Shown here: positions 40,619 through 50,103 of the stretch, piece after piece
Layout of the letters: every line of letters starts with the position of its first letter
Position numbering within the stretch: position 1 is the stretch's first letter
NCBI GenBank assembly: GCA_958450365.1
Contig: CAUEEP010000912.1
Coordinates: 796,501 to 860,500 of the forward strand
Direction: 5' to 3'
Length of the DNA stretch: 64,000 nt
Source: Mesorhabditis belari
Lineage: Eukaryota; Nematoda; Chromadorea; Rhabditida; Rhabditidae
Notes under the pieces: model-generated
What the model saw: only the letters and a program-made list of their open reading frames with translations
Told to the model about the DNA's origin: nothing
Database searches by the model: none
Translations under genes and position numbers: made by a program

Positions 40619-41147
40619 TTGGATTGATGAATTGAAAACTGCCGGCTATTGTCATATGTGACAGTTTGAGCACTTTCTTCAAAAGAAACCCATTTTGGTG
40701 TCAATAGAAAAGTTGTAGAGAATCAAAAATGAAGCTTATATCCAAATTTTCAGAACGATTCAAAAACTGGTTTTCAAGAAATGCCAAATTGACGAATTTT
40801 TACAAAACTTGCATTTTAAGCGAAATTACTAAGTGTATCTTTTTGGAAATTTGGCTATAAGCCTAATTTTTGATTCTCTACAACTTTTCCATTGACACCA
40901 AAATGGGTTTCTTTTGAAGAAAGTGCTCAAACTGGGCTGACAGCTGACATCTCCAGTCCTCGATTTTTGAGTCTCACACTTGTCTCACACACAAACCAAA
41001 ATCCTACTACGAAAGAGGAATCCGCAAATTGCCTGTAAAATGGGCAGAAGTCGTCAATAATAATGGAAATTATTCCGAAGGAATTGATGGTTTTATGTTG
41101 AATAAATTTTAGTGCAAAGTCTCGCAGTTTTCAATTCACCAATCCAA
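40619..41147 (+). mobile_element. Mariner-type MITE, second copy, 529 bp
   Basis: TTGGATTGATGAATTGAAAA at one end and GCAGTTTTCAATTCACCAAT at the other. The interior contains a roughly 270-bp palindrome and unique DNA shared with 38777-39237. Confidence 0.8.
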
Positions 41148-41287
41148 TATAAATCCAAAAATTTAGGTAAATTCCTGATTTCAAACCTAAAAGATAAAAA
41201 GGATTGATTCTTGTTTACTAAAAATTTACTTTTTCTTCTTTTCTTACTTTTTTTCATCACTTTTTCATCAAAATCACTTTTCTGTAG

Positions 41288-41528
41288 TAAATGGGAAAGT
41301 CGAAATGCGCATTGACTCTTGAAAAACTAGAGAATGGCCTACTAAGAGTGACGATAAATCAAATCGACAAATCGTCCAAGGTGTTGAGACGTTAATCTGG
41401 GCTATTGGACGACACAGTGTGACAAAGGATCTCAATAAGGTTTATCTTGATAAGGTTTTGTTTGTTATAATGATTAGATTTAAAACTTATTGATTTAAAT
41501 GCAGCTTGGTGTGCACATGAACGCTTGA
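41288..41528 (+). pseudogene. gsr-1: Glutathione reductase (GSR-1-like) fragment
   Basis: 41288-41454 encodes, in two frames, KLENGLLRVTINQ and then GVETLIWAIGRHSVTKDLN, matching the glutathione reductase segment before the second dinucleotide-binding signature (family pattern: LENGLL-V, D-LIWAIGR-P-TK-LNL). A 50-nt intron (41455-41504, ends AAATGCAG) and LGVHMNA follow, as in the family (VGV). A frameshift, an in-frame TGA and a premature stop show it is dead. The kept intron means a duplicated genomic fragment, not a retrocopy. Confidence 0.65.
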
Positions 41529-42294
41529 AAGCTTTGAGTATTTCTCAAGCTCTAATTGAGTAAAACATTTCACAACAAATTCTCCCATCTCCCATTTTCT
41601 CATTCACAAACTCTTGAAGACTTCTTGAGTTCACTGCTCAACAAATGAACTTGCAAACAAAAGCGATTTCTCAATGAAGCCAAATCTGTTGTTTTCTTGA
41701 ACAAAGTCGTCAAAAGCTTTGAAAAAGTTGCTCTTCTCATTTTCAATTGAATTTCATTTGAAGCCTTTGTCGAGCGATTTGGTATTTGGTGCGGATTAGC
41801 GAACTACAAATTAACCATTTGTTTTGAGTTCGATGAATAGCGAAATCTAACATAAACCGATTTTTTTTAAAAGGTTTTCCTTTTTTTGGGTAGAATTTGA
41901 AGGTACGGTGTGGAGGTGGAAAGAGCAGAACAAAATTTTTGAGGGGAGAATTGTAAAAATTGAAATGTGAAACGGGAAATATTGGTACCTATTGTTTTAA
42001 AACTTTTATTACAGGGGTTAGATTGAAAACAACGATTCGGCTTACCTAAATGTGAAATAAGTTCAATCATCCAATCCCACCTCGACAATCTAAAAGAGTG
42101 TTGAGGTTCGTTGAAAGGGACTTTTGCATAGAACAAGTGTTTTCACTGATTGTAAGCCCAGTCCTTGAATCAAACAATGACGTAAAGTAAAGTAAAGGCG
42201 TAAAGTAAAGGCGCAAAGTTAACCACGATTCGTAAAATAGACCAAACCGATCAACAACTGTTTATTTCAAGATAATAACTTTAAACAATGAGCA

Positions 42295-42415
42295 AGACGT
42301 TAACATTAACACGATACGGCTCACCGATGGATTTAGCACTTTTTTGAGGCCATTGGCCTAACTAAAGACAAGAATTTGTAGAATACGTGACTTCACGAAC
42401 TGTAGGATACGTGAC
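42295..42415 (+). repeat. Copy 1 of a TACGGC/GTGGATTTAGCACT repeat
   Basis: Matches 42895-42990: GATTTAGCACTTTTTTGAGG, CCATTGG, AAAGACAAGA, GTAGAATACGTGACTTCACG. The second copy begins TTTAACACATTCGCGATGAT, which resembles piggyBac-type ends next to TTAA; that assignment is inference. Confidence 0.5.
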
Positions 42416-42894
42416 ACTATGGAAAACATGCTTATAATTAGCTTTAGTGTCATAAATGTTCTACTCAACTAGACCTAGATCAAACCAAAATTTATCTGCT
42501 CGATTTTGATCAATACAGCTTAAAACTGACCGATTGTGAGCCTAAAGAGTCTCTTTATCATTTTTCTTTATCGACAATCTTTATCTTTAATCAAATCAGC
42601 TTAAAATTTTAATTCAAGTTGAAGCTGAAGAAGCGGAGCCGGTAAACGGTCTACTGTAAAGAGCTGTTTAGACATGAGCACTAATAGAGTCACTATTGTC
42701 TTGTAGAATCGTAGATCGTCTTGTAGAAACCCTGGAGAATGTCCAAAAGTGTTCATGGATTACTTTAGGACTCTTTAGTCATTCTAGAATCTCTTGAACT
42801 TTCTAGTCTTGAGAAATACTTGTTCTTAGCTCTAAAGTCTGAAGTTTTCTTAAAATGCTTAAAATAAAACTTTGTCAAGTACTCTTTAACACAT

Positions 42895-42990
42895 TCGCGA
42901 TGATACGGCCGTACGTGGATTTAGCACTCTTTTTTGAGGCCATTGGGCGAACCAAAGACAAGATTCTGTAGAATACGTGACTTCACGGAC
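42895..42990 (+). repeat. Copy 2 of the same repeat
   Basis: Direct repeat of 42295-42415, about 600 bp downstream, with CATTCGCGATGATACGGCCG at its start. Confidence 0.5.
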
Positions 42991-43759
42991 TCTGAAAAAA
43001 CTTAGCTCTATCAAATGGTAACAACAGTTTTTGGAAAAGATTTCTGTAAAGTTTAAATCAATTTTCTTTAGCTAGAACTTTTGAGACAACCTGTATACCG
43101 CATCCTGTACCGTGTCCTACTTTGAGCACTTACTTAGAGTATTAATGTATCACCCAGAATCAATCAAACACAGAAAAAGCTTTTGAAAAACGTTTTCTAC
43201 AATAGCTCGAACAATTCGAACATTTTTACAACCCTATAAAAACTTTGTCGAGCCCAAGACGGGTTACAGTACCCCTATTGACACGCGTCACAAAAAAAAC
43301 CATCAATCTCCTCATAATCCATCTCCTATTTGCCTTGTACAAACATTATTTTATCGGCATGATATACAGTAGCCGAAATGCAAATTTCTCGGCTCATCTA
43401 ATCGCCATAATCCACCGATCGGTCAAATGCGGTTTGATCAAAGCCGCCCAAGGCAAATGGGGCTGAAAAGGTGTGAAATGGGGAAGAAAGTGAGGGACAC
43501 TCACTTGAATCAATCCGTTCTATTCAATTGTACCCTTTCAGAGATACCATTTAGCAGCTTTTTTTTCGTCACACTTATTGAAATAGGGAAATCTTTTGAG
43601 GTGTTTTGAATTCGAAGATGCGGTAGTTTAAGTGGCGGCGACTTTGAGGCGATACTCAAGTGGGAAATGCTTACGATTAGGGATTTTCATAAAATGAATT
43701 TCAAAATTGATCTAGGTTTATGAATTGTTTCATCTTTACATAATCTTTGGGTTTCAAAA

Positions 43760-44120
43760 CGAGTTCAAAAGTAGCATAGAATGGGCAAAACGTTCGTTAA
43801 GATGTTTTGAAGTGAACTTTGAAAATTTTGAAGTGATTCTTAAACAGAAATGCTTGAAATTAGAGATTATAAAAAATTCTTTAAAGAGATTTGACTGTTT
43901 CAACTATGAATATTATAGTATTAGTGTTTAAAATTAGTTCAAAAGTATCTTACAATAGGCAAAACGTTCGTTAAAATGTTTTGAAGTGACCTTTGGAAAC
44001 TTTAAAGTGATTCTTAAACAGAAATGCTTGAAATTAGAGATTATAAAAAATTCTTTAAAGAGATTTGACTGTTTCAGCAATACATGTATAGTATTGATGT
44101 TTAAAATTAATTCAGAAGTC
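43760..44120 (+). repeat. Tandem duplication, unit about 175 bp
   Basis: GGCAAAACGTTCGTTAARAT ... CTTAAACAGAAATGCTTGAA ... AAGAGATTTGACTGTTTCA occurs twice back to back with a few percent divergence. Confidence 0.8.
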
Positions 44121-44477
44121 TCTTACAATAAGCAAAGTCACTTCTAAGTATCCTATCCTAGTATCTTAGGTGAAAATCCTTGCAATTAGATCAAGATCAA
44201 GAGATTAAGCCTTTTAATGAGATTGATTTCTTCCCTCTTTCTTTTATTCTACATAGAAATAACGGAATATTTTATTTTAGAGCAAATAAAAACCGCGTAA
44301 ACAATAGATTCGTAAAAACATTATTTTTAACAAAATTTAACCTACAAATAACTAAAAAAGATTAATTTTTTTAATGAATTGATATATAGTTATCCTTTTC
44401 AATCTTTTTAAATCTTCAATTTTGGGAAGCTAACTCTATTTTGACCACACTAAACTTGTTCCTAAAGTGACTCGATT

Positions 44478-45690
44478 ACTTTTTTGGTCACTCGCATTTC
44501 GTCCTCGAAATTTCTTGAATGGTTCGATCAATTGAAACACGTTTTAGCCTATTTTGTAGAGGAGATTTACAGCTTTCAAATAGTTTATAACATTCATCGA
44601 TATCAGGTTTCTATCGTTGGAAATTTGTGAAAATGTTGAGATCCGCATTTCTTATACATGCACCTAATACTTTGATTTCTGTTCAACTTGACATTTTGAC
44701 TGGTTTTCTCGCAGCTGATTTACAATTCATATTCCAAAAGGTGAGGGAAAAACTGATCGTACTGATCCAAAAACCAAAAGGTACTGATCGATCTTGATCT
44801 TGCCCCCGATCTTAACCTATCGCCTACTAAACTTACATCTATTAGATCAGCCAATAAGTCTTCATTTTTGAAGTCTATTTTTAATATTTTAGTCAATAAG
44901 GAATGGGCCTCTCTTTTATTTACAATTTTGCAAAAGCCAAACCATAGTTCTTTCTGATATTTTAGTATGATAATTATCAAAGAGATTAACATTATTCTAC
45001 AAAGTTTTAACTCAATCTGATGGCTGGGCTTTAAAAAAGAAACTTTAGAAAAGTAATGAGGTCATTTTCCACTATATAGTCAAACCGAACTCTTGTGAAA
45101 GTGGGGTTTTCAAAAAGTGCCTTTTTTGGTCACTCGCATTTCACCCTCGAAATTTCTTCAATGGTTCGATCAATTGAAACACGTTTTAGCCTATTTTGTA
45201 GAGGAGATTTACAACTTTCAAGTAGTTTATAACATTCATCGATATCAGGTTTCTATCGTTGGAAATTTATGAAAATGTTGAAATCCGCATTTCTTATGCA
45301 AGTACCTAATAATTGATAAGCTGACATAATTCCGACTCTCTAATCAAGCTCTGCACAGTCAATCGATATCTGACAACTGTTTTTACTCGTCTAGCAATTG
45401 TTGACAACTGGGTAAAGTTTGACAAACTCAATTTAATTAACTTTCTAACGAACAGACTGAAGCTCGGTAAGTGTGTTTGATCGTTTGGATTGAATTGTGT
45501 GATCTGTGAGCTTGTGAGCTTTAGATTGTGTGATTCGATGAAAAGAAATTGAAAAAACACGTTTTAGCCTATTTCATAGAGGAGATTTACAACTTTCAAA
45601 TAGTTTATAACTTTCATCGATATCAGGTTTCTATCGTTGGAAATTTATGAAAATGTTGAAATCCGCATTTCTTATGCTTGCATCTAATAG
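44478..45690 (+). repeat. Three direct copies of a 190-bp repeat
   Basis: Copies at about 44478-44670, 45123-45305 and 45556-45685 share ACACGTTTTAGCCTATTTTG, GAGGAGATTTACAACTTTCA, ATCGATATCAGGTTTCTATC and GAAATCCGCATTTCTTATGC. The spacers between them contain the separate ORF-bearing repeat described next. Confidence 0.8.
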
Positions 45691-46588
45691 GTCTGTCAAT
45701 AAGGCAGTCATGGGTTCATTATTGCTTTTAAAATAAAGAATTAACCAAATCACTTGTGCTTTTTTCCATTTGAAAGTTCCATCTTTTTTCTAACAGTTAC
45801 TCTTAAAAAAGCAAATCACCGTGCAAACTTTTTCTACTAACTTTCTTGCCAACCTAATAGAAGAGTTTTCTTGTGCAGACGCTAACTTTGAAATTTTCGT
45901 TCTCAGTGATTTTCTTAGCTAGAGTTGAATATAATATAAGAAATTCCAGTCAAACTTTTTCCGAGAACTTTCTTTCCAACCTAATAGGTCTGTCAAGAAG
46001 TAATGATCCTCTCCTTTATTTACAATTTTTGCAAAAGCCAAACCATAGATCTTTTTGATATTTTGGTATAATAATTATCAAAGAGATTAACATTATTGTA
46101 CAAATTTTTAACTCAATCTGATGGCTGGGCTTTGAACAGGAGTCTTTAGAAAAGTAATAACTTGATTTTAATTTCTTCAAAATCTGCTTCAAACAAAAAG
46201 TTTTATTTCTTATTTCTTATTTCTCTCAAAGTAATCAATCAAATTTCCTCAAATTTTTGAAGGATCTAGAATCGAATTTTTGCCTATTATCTGGGAAAGT
46301 TTCATTCCAATCTGATGGGTTTTAAGTTAAAGTGGAAAAATGTTTCTTTCTATCACAATTTCTAAAGACTCCTGTTCAAAGCCCAGCCATCAGATTGAGA
46401 TAAAACTTTGTACAATAATGTTAATCTCTTTGATAATTATTATACCAAAATATCAAAAAGATCTATGGTTTGGCTTTTGCAAAATTTTAAGTAAAAGAGA
46501 GGCTCATTACTTATTAACTGATATATTAAATATCGGCTTCAAAAATGAAGGGCTTTACGGTAAGAAAACCATCTTGTCAGTATCATAA
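44720..46588. mobile_element. ORF-bearing repeat family, three copies
   Basis: Copies at 44815-45030 (-), about 46000-46140 (-) and 46340-46588 (+). Two of them keep a frame with the block MLISLIIIILKYQKELWFGF, then CKI-NKREAHSLLT-ILKI-FKNE. The middle copy has an interrupted frame but the same DNA. The block does not match a transposase motif I know. May be the conserved piece of an unrecognised element or host gene family. Confidence 0.45.
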
Positions 46589-46889
46589 GCTTTAAGATTG
46601 TTTATTTGATTTCATTTTGATTTCATTTTCTTTTCCTAGAACTTTTCACATCTTTGTTTTGCTGTGTGAAGCGATGGATATTCAAAGGCGGTGAAATTGT
46701 ATCCAGTTTTGTAAACTATTGGTCAGCTGGTGTCGGCCGGGGAAAGAAATTGAAATCTGAGGATGTGGTTTGGTTGAAAGAAAAGAAAAGAAAAGAGAAG
46801 ATCGGCTCACTCGGAAAGGTGAACAGGATACCAGGTGAACACAGATAAAAGAACATCGATCGATGGTTGAGGGGACTTACCAAAATAGA

Positions 46890-47165
46890 CAGTTAAGAAG
46901 CAAAAAATAGACAATATAAACAGTTCAGAACCAAAAATAGACAATATAGACAGTTCAGAAGCAAAAAATAGACAATCTAGACAGTTCAGAAGCAAAAAAT
47001 AGACAATATAAACAGTTCAGCAAAATGCATATAACAGCAGAACCAAATACAATCTAGACAGTTCAGAACCAAAAATAGACAATCTAGAGAGTTAAGAAGC
47101 AAAAATAGACAATATAAACAGTTCAGAACCAAAAAATAGACAATATAAACAGTTCAGAAGCAAAA
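46890..47165. repeat. 31-bp repeat (GACAATATAAACAGTTCAGA + AGCAAAAAATA), about 9 copies
   Basis: Imperfect array with AATATA/AATCTA alternation; no coding function. Confidence 0.85.
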
Positions 47166-47467
47166 AAAACTTACCAAAAACCGATAAGTTTGAAGTTTGA
47201 TGGGTAATTAGACTTTACTTGAACAGATTTCTAGACCATTAACTATGAAAATTGATTAAAAAATCAACAATTAACACAATAATCAGAAGTAGACCATCCT
47301 CAGTGTAAGCTTGTAAAAGAAATCGAAATTTTGCTGCTTTTTGAAAACAGATAAGCAAGATTTCATCTGCCTCTTTTACCTATTAAATTAAATTTAAAGA
47401 AATAGCCGAAGTTTAAAAACATTCCTTATCTAGACCCATTAGAAATATGCAAATGAGGCAGATCCAA

Positions 47468-47660
47468 TCTAGACATAGAAAAACTCTAATCCAAACCGAA
47501 TTCCACCTTTGTTTTCTCGCCCGTTTCTTGGTCGATTGCTCTGAAATTTTGTCTACAAGCTGAAAATGTCGATTTCTATCTGTAGACAAAATTTCAGTGC
47601 AATTGGCCAAGAATTCGCCAAGAAAACCAAGGTGGAACTAGGTTTGGATTAGAATTTTCT
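47468..47660. repeat. Foldback, arms about 85 bp
   Basis: ACTCTAATCCAAACC, TTCCACCTTTGTTTTCTCG and GAAATTTTGTCTAC return inverted as GTAGACAAAATTTC, CCAAGGTGGAA and GGTTTGGATTAGA. Confidence 0.7.
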
Positions 47661-47779
47661 CATGCTGAATGCAATCTGTAACACTGCCAATCCCCAATTA
47701 CTGCCCAATCTCTAATTCTACTGTTTCTGGAGTTTGTTTCTACAGGAAATTCTAGAAGAAGTGAAGGAATTGACAAGAA

Positions 47780-47935
47780 AAAGTAGATTTCCGGAGATGG
47801 GATTGAACCCTTGACCTTTTGCTTTGCTCTTTTGCTTTGCTTTGCTCTGTTGCTTTGCTTTGCTCTGTTGCTTTGCTTTGCTTTACTCTAACCACTGAGC
47901 TATCAGGGACTTTAACTTTCCAAGAGAAAGTGGGA
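47780..47935 (-). other. tRNA-derived SINE with repeat-expanded anticodon arm
   Basis: Minus strand: leader CTTTCTCTTGGAAAGTTAAA, then GATAGCTCAGTGGTTAGAGT (A box), about 75 bp of AGCAAAGCAAAGCAACAGAG repeats, then GGTCAAGGGTTCAATCCCAT (B box). A normal tRNA would have about 17 nt of anticodon arm where the array sits. Same leader as 34766-34850. Confidence 0.6.
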
Positions 47936-48569
47936 AAGACAAGGGGGAAAGACAAGAAGTTTACAACTGCAAGCCACTAATTCGACAAATGATTCGCCTC
48001 ATTCAGTTGAGTGTTTGTAAATGATTTACGGTCGTTTGCAGTAATCACCAAGCAGCCATTGAGGGGTTTATGATGTGCAATATCGAAGAAAAGAGGTCAA
48101 AGAAAAGGGGCACCTGCTCCTATCCACTCCTCAACTCTCGAATCAAATGACAATTTGATGGGGCCACCATTTTACAATCAATCGGCGCAAATCGGTAAAG
48201 AAAAGGATGCCGCTGAGAGTGAGGATTTGACTGAAATCATTGAATAGCTCTAGTCAAAGAGCTTGCGCAAGTCAGAGGCTATTTTTTGTGGTTCTGTATA
48301 GCTGGGGAGTGTTCAGTAAATGGCTTCTATTTCTGGTTGTGCTTATCCAATAAAATGCATCAATAAGCTCATTTAGATCTCTATAGCTGTATCAAAACCT
48401 GGATTTAGACTGACCACAGTCTGAATTGGTTGTAATCATTTTGCAAGGACAAGTTGGACAAGTTAGTCAAGTTTGTTGCAGCTTCAATTGCGTTTAGACT
48501 GTGTCACTCGTGATTAATGCGCTTTCTAAAGCGTGCGCTTCAAAAAGGCTGCAGTAACGTGTTACGGTT

Positions 48570-48630
48570 CCAAGATCCAAGAGCCAAGATCCAAGATCCA
48601 AGATCCAAGATCCAAGATCCAAGATCCGTG
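48570..48630. repeat. 7-bp repeat (AAGATCC)
   Basis: About eight copies CCAAGAT; frames through it are artefacts. Confidence 0.8.
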
Positions 48631-48896
48631 TTGATCCAAGATCTCTCCATTTTGCTTCGATCACTCACATCCCACTTGTCCTCTTTGCCTTCACTTGATC
48701 GCTCCAAATTGACTTCATTTTGAAGTGTTTCCTCGGCGTTTCCTCGTTCGTAGGTTACTAAGTAGACGAAGCAAGACTTTGTATAAATGAAACATTTTAT
48801 AAAACAAGGGTAGAAGAACATGCTTTTGACCTTGATCCAAAGGCCGAAAGGTGTTGGAAGTTTGTAATGGCTCAAGATTTATAATAGCTGTTGTCT

Positions 48897-49027
48897 TGGC
48901 TCAAGGCATGGCTCAAGGCATGGCTCAAGGCATGGCTCAAGGCATGGCTCAAGGCATGGCTCAAGGCATGGCTCAAGGCATGGCTCAAGGCATGGCTCAA
49001 GGCATGGCTCAAGGCATGGCTCAAGCC
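48897..49027. repeat. 12-bp repeat (CATGGCTCAAGG), 11 copies
   Basis: Perfect array; open on both strands (Trp-Leu-Lys-Ala / Ser-His-Ala-Leu). A short Cys-containing frame (FGVTPSTEECNAPCPLKFNY) follows at 49063-49139 and may or may not be an exon. Confidence 0.9.
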
Positions 49028-49400
49028 TAGTAACTCAACCTGCGACTCGGTTAGTCGCAGATTTGGAGTTACCCCAAGCACAGAGGAATGTAACGCACCG
49101 TGTCCGTTGAAATTCAACTACGGGTTGACTACCACATAGAATACAGCCATTAAGACGATTATTTCGTTGACCAGCAACTCCACAAAATAATGATCTTGAC
49201 TTTCAAGAGTTATGCTTAAGTTAAGAATTTGAGGTCCTATTTTGGAATTAGGTAGTTTAAGAAAGGGTTTAAATAAAATTTGTTTCTTCAATCTTTCTTC
49301 AAAATTTGTTTTGATGGTTTCAATGGTTTCAATGGTTTCAATAGACTTTTTTCTGTATTGTGATTGATTGCTTGGATTGGTTGAAGAAATCAGTACCGTA

Positions 49401-49622
49401 CTGGACAATGAAATATCATATTTGAAAAACGATCGTCACTTTCGCGCGTCTGTAACTTCCCTTGTCTTTGAGTTTAAACTATTAATTTTATACATTTTCT
49501 GAAAGCTCTTTTCAAGGGCTACACAATGGTAATATTAATATTTAGAAATACGGTAAAGACAATGGAGTTATAGACGCGCAAAAGTGACGGTCGTTTTTCA
49601 AATATGATATTTCATTGTCCAG
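49401..49622. mobile_element. Family A MITE, complete, 222 bp
   Basis: TA-flanked; ends CTGGACAATGAAATATCATA and its complement. Inner inverted block GATCGTCACTTTCGCGCGTC / GACGCGCAAAAGTGACGGTC. Confidence 0.9.
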
Positions 49623-49847
49623 TAGTGTAGATACTTTTTAGTGCGCAAATTCTAATGTAACAGATTCTAAGATACAGATTTTTTTTAAACAAAAAGCCTT
49701 TTAAACAAAAAAGAAAGGCGCCAAATCTTATTAAATCACTAAAATTATTGATCTTTGTTAATGCCTGTTAAAATTATTTTGCCAATTCTTTTGCCAAATT
49801 TTCTTTGCCTTTACTTCAAATAGTTTTCTGATGTTCAACTTGTGAAA

Positions 49848-50051
49848 TTTCAAGCCGGAATTTCCGATGGGGGTGGATTCAGTGCGATTATCGTTAATCC
49901 TTTCAGTGGATCCCTTATCTTGTCACGTGTTTCACAAATTGAGAAGCGCTTTGCGTCAATCCTCAGAAGTGATTTCATGCAAAAATGTTTGCATCCCCGG
50001 ATCCTTTCTTTTAAAGAAGTCTTGAAAGCGGGATTATCCAATTTTTATTAA
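49848..50051 (+). CDS. Possible terminal exon, convergent to the 50-57 kb gene
   Basis: After GAAATTTCAAG a plus frame reads GISDGGGFSAIIVNPFSGSL, then ILSRVSQIEKRFASILRSDF and ends LKAGLSNFY. Coding-like composition, but the antisense frame is also open, and no upstream exon was found. Its stop overlaps the minus-strand poly(A) signal. Confidence 0.25.
   Translation, partial: FQAGISDGGGFSAIIVNPFSGSLILSRVSQIEKRFASILRSDFMQKCLHPRILSFKEVLKAGLSNFY
50044..50049 (-). terminator. Poly(A) signal of the 50-57 kb minus-strand gene
   Basis: AATAAA on the minus strand, 55 bases after the stop codon at 50104-50106. Confidence 0.55.
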
Positions 50052-50103
50052 AGATCTCGGATGAATGAAAAGATAAAAGAAAATAAAAGAAATAAAAGTT
50101 AGA

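Noticed and set aside
43402..43469. Minus-strand terminal exon reading PFALGGFDQTAFDRSVDYGD
   Set aside because: Good acceptor (CACCTTTTCAG) and coding-like, but the only upstream donor follows a frame closed by a stop within five codons; kept out for lack of a gene.
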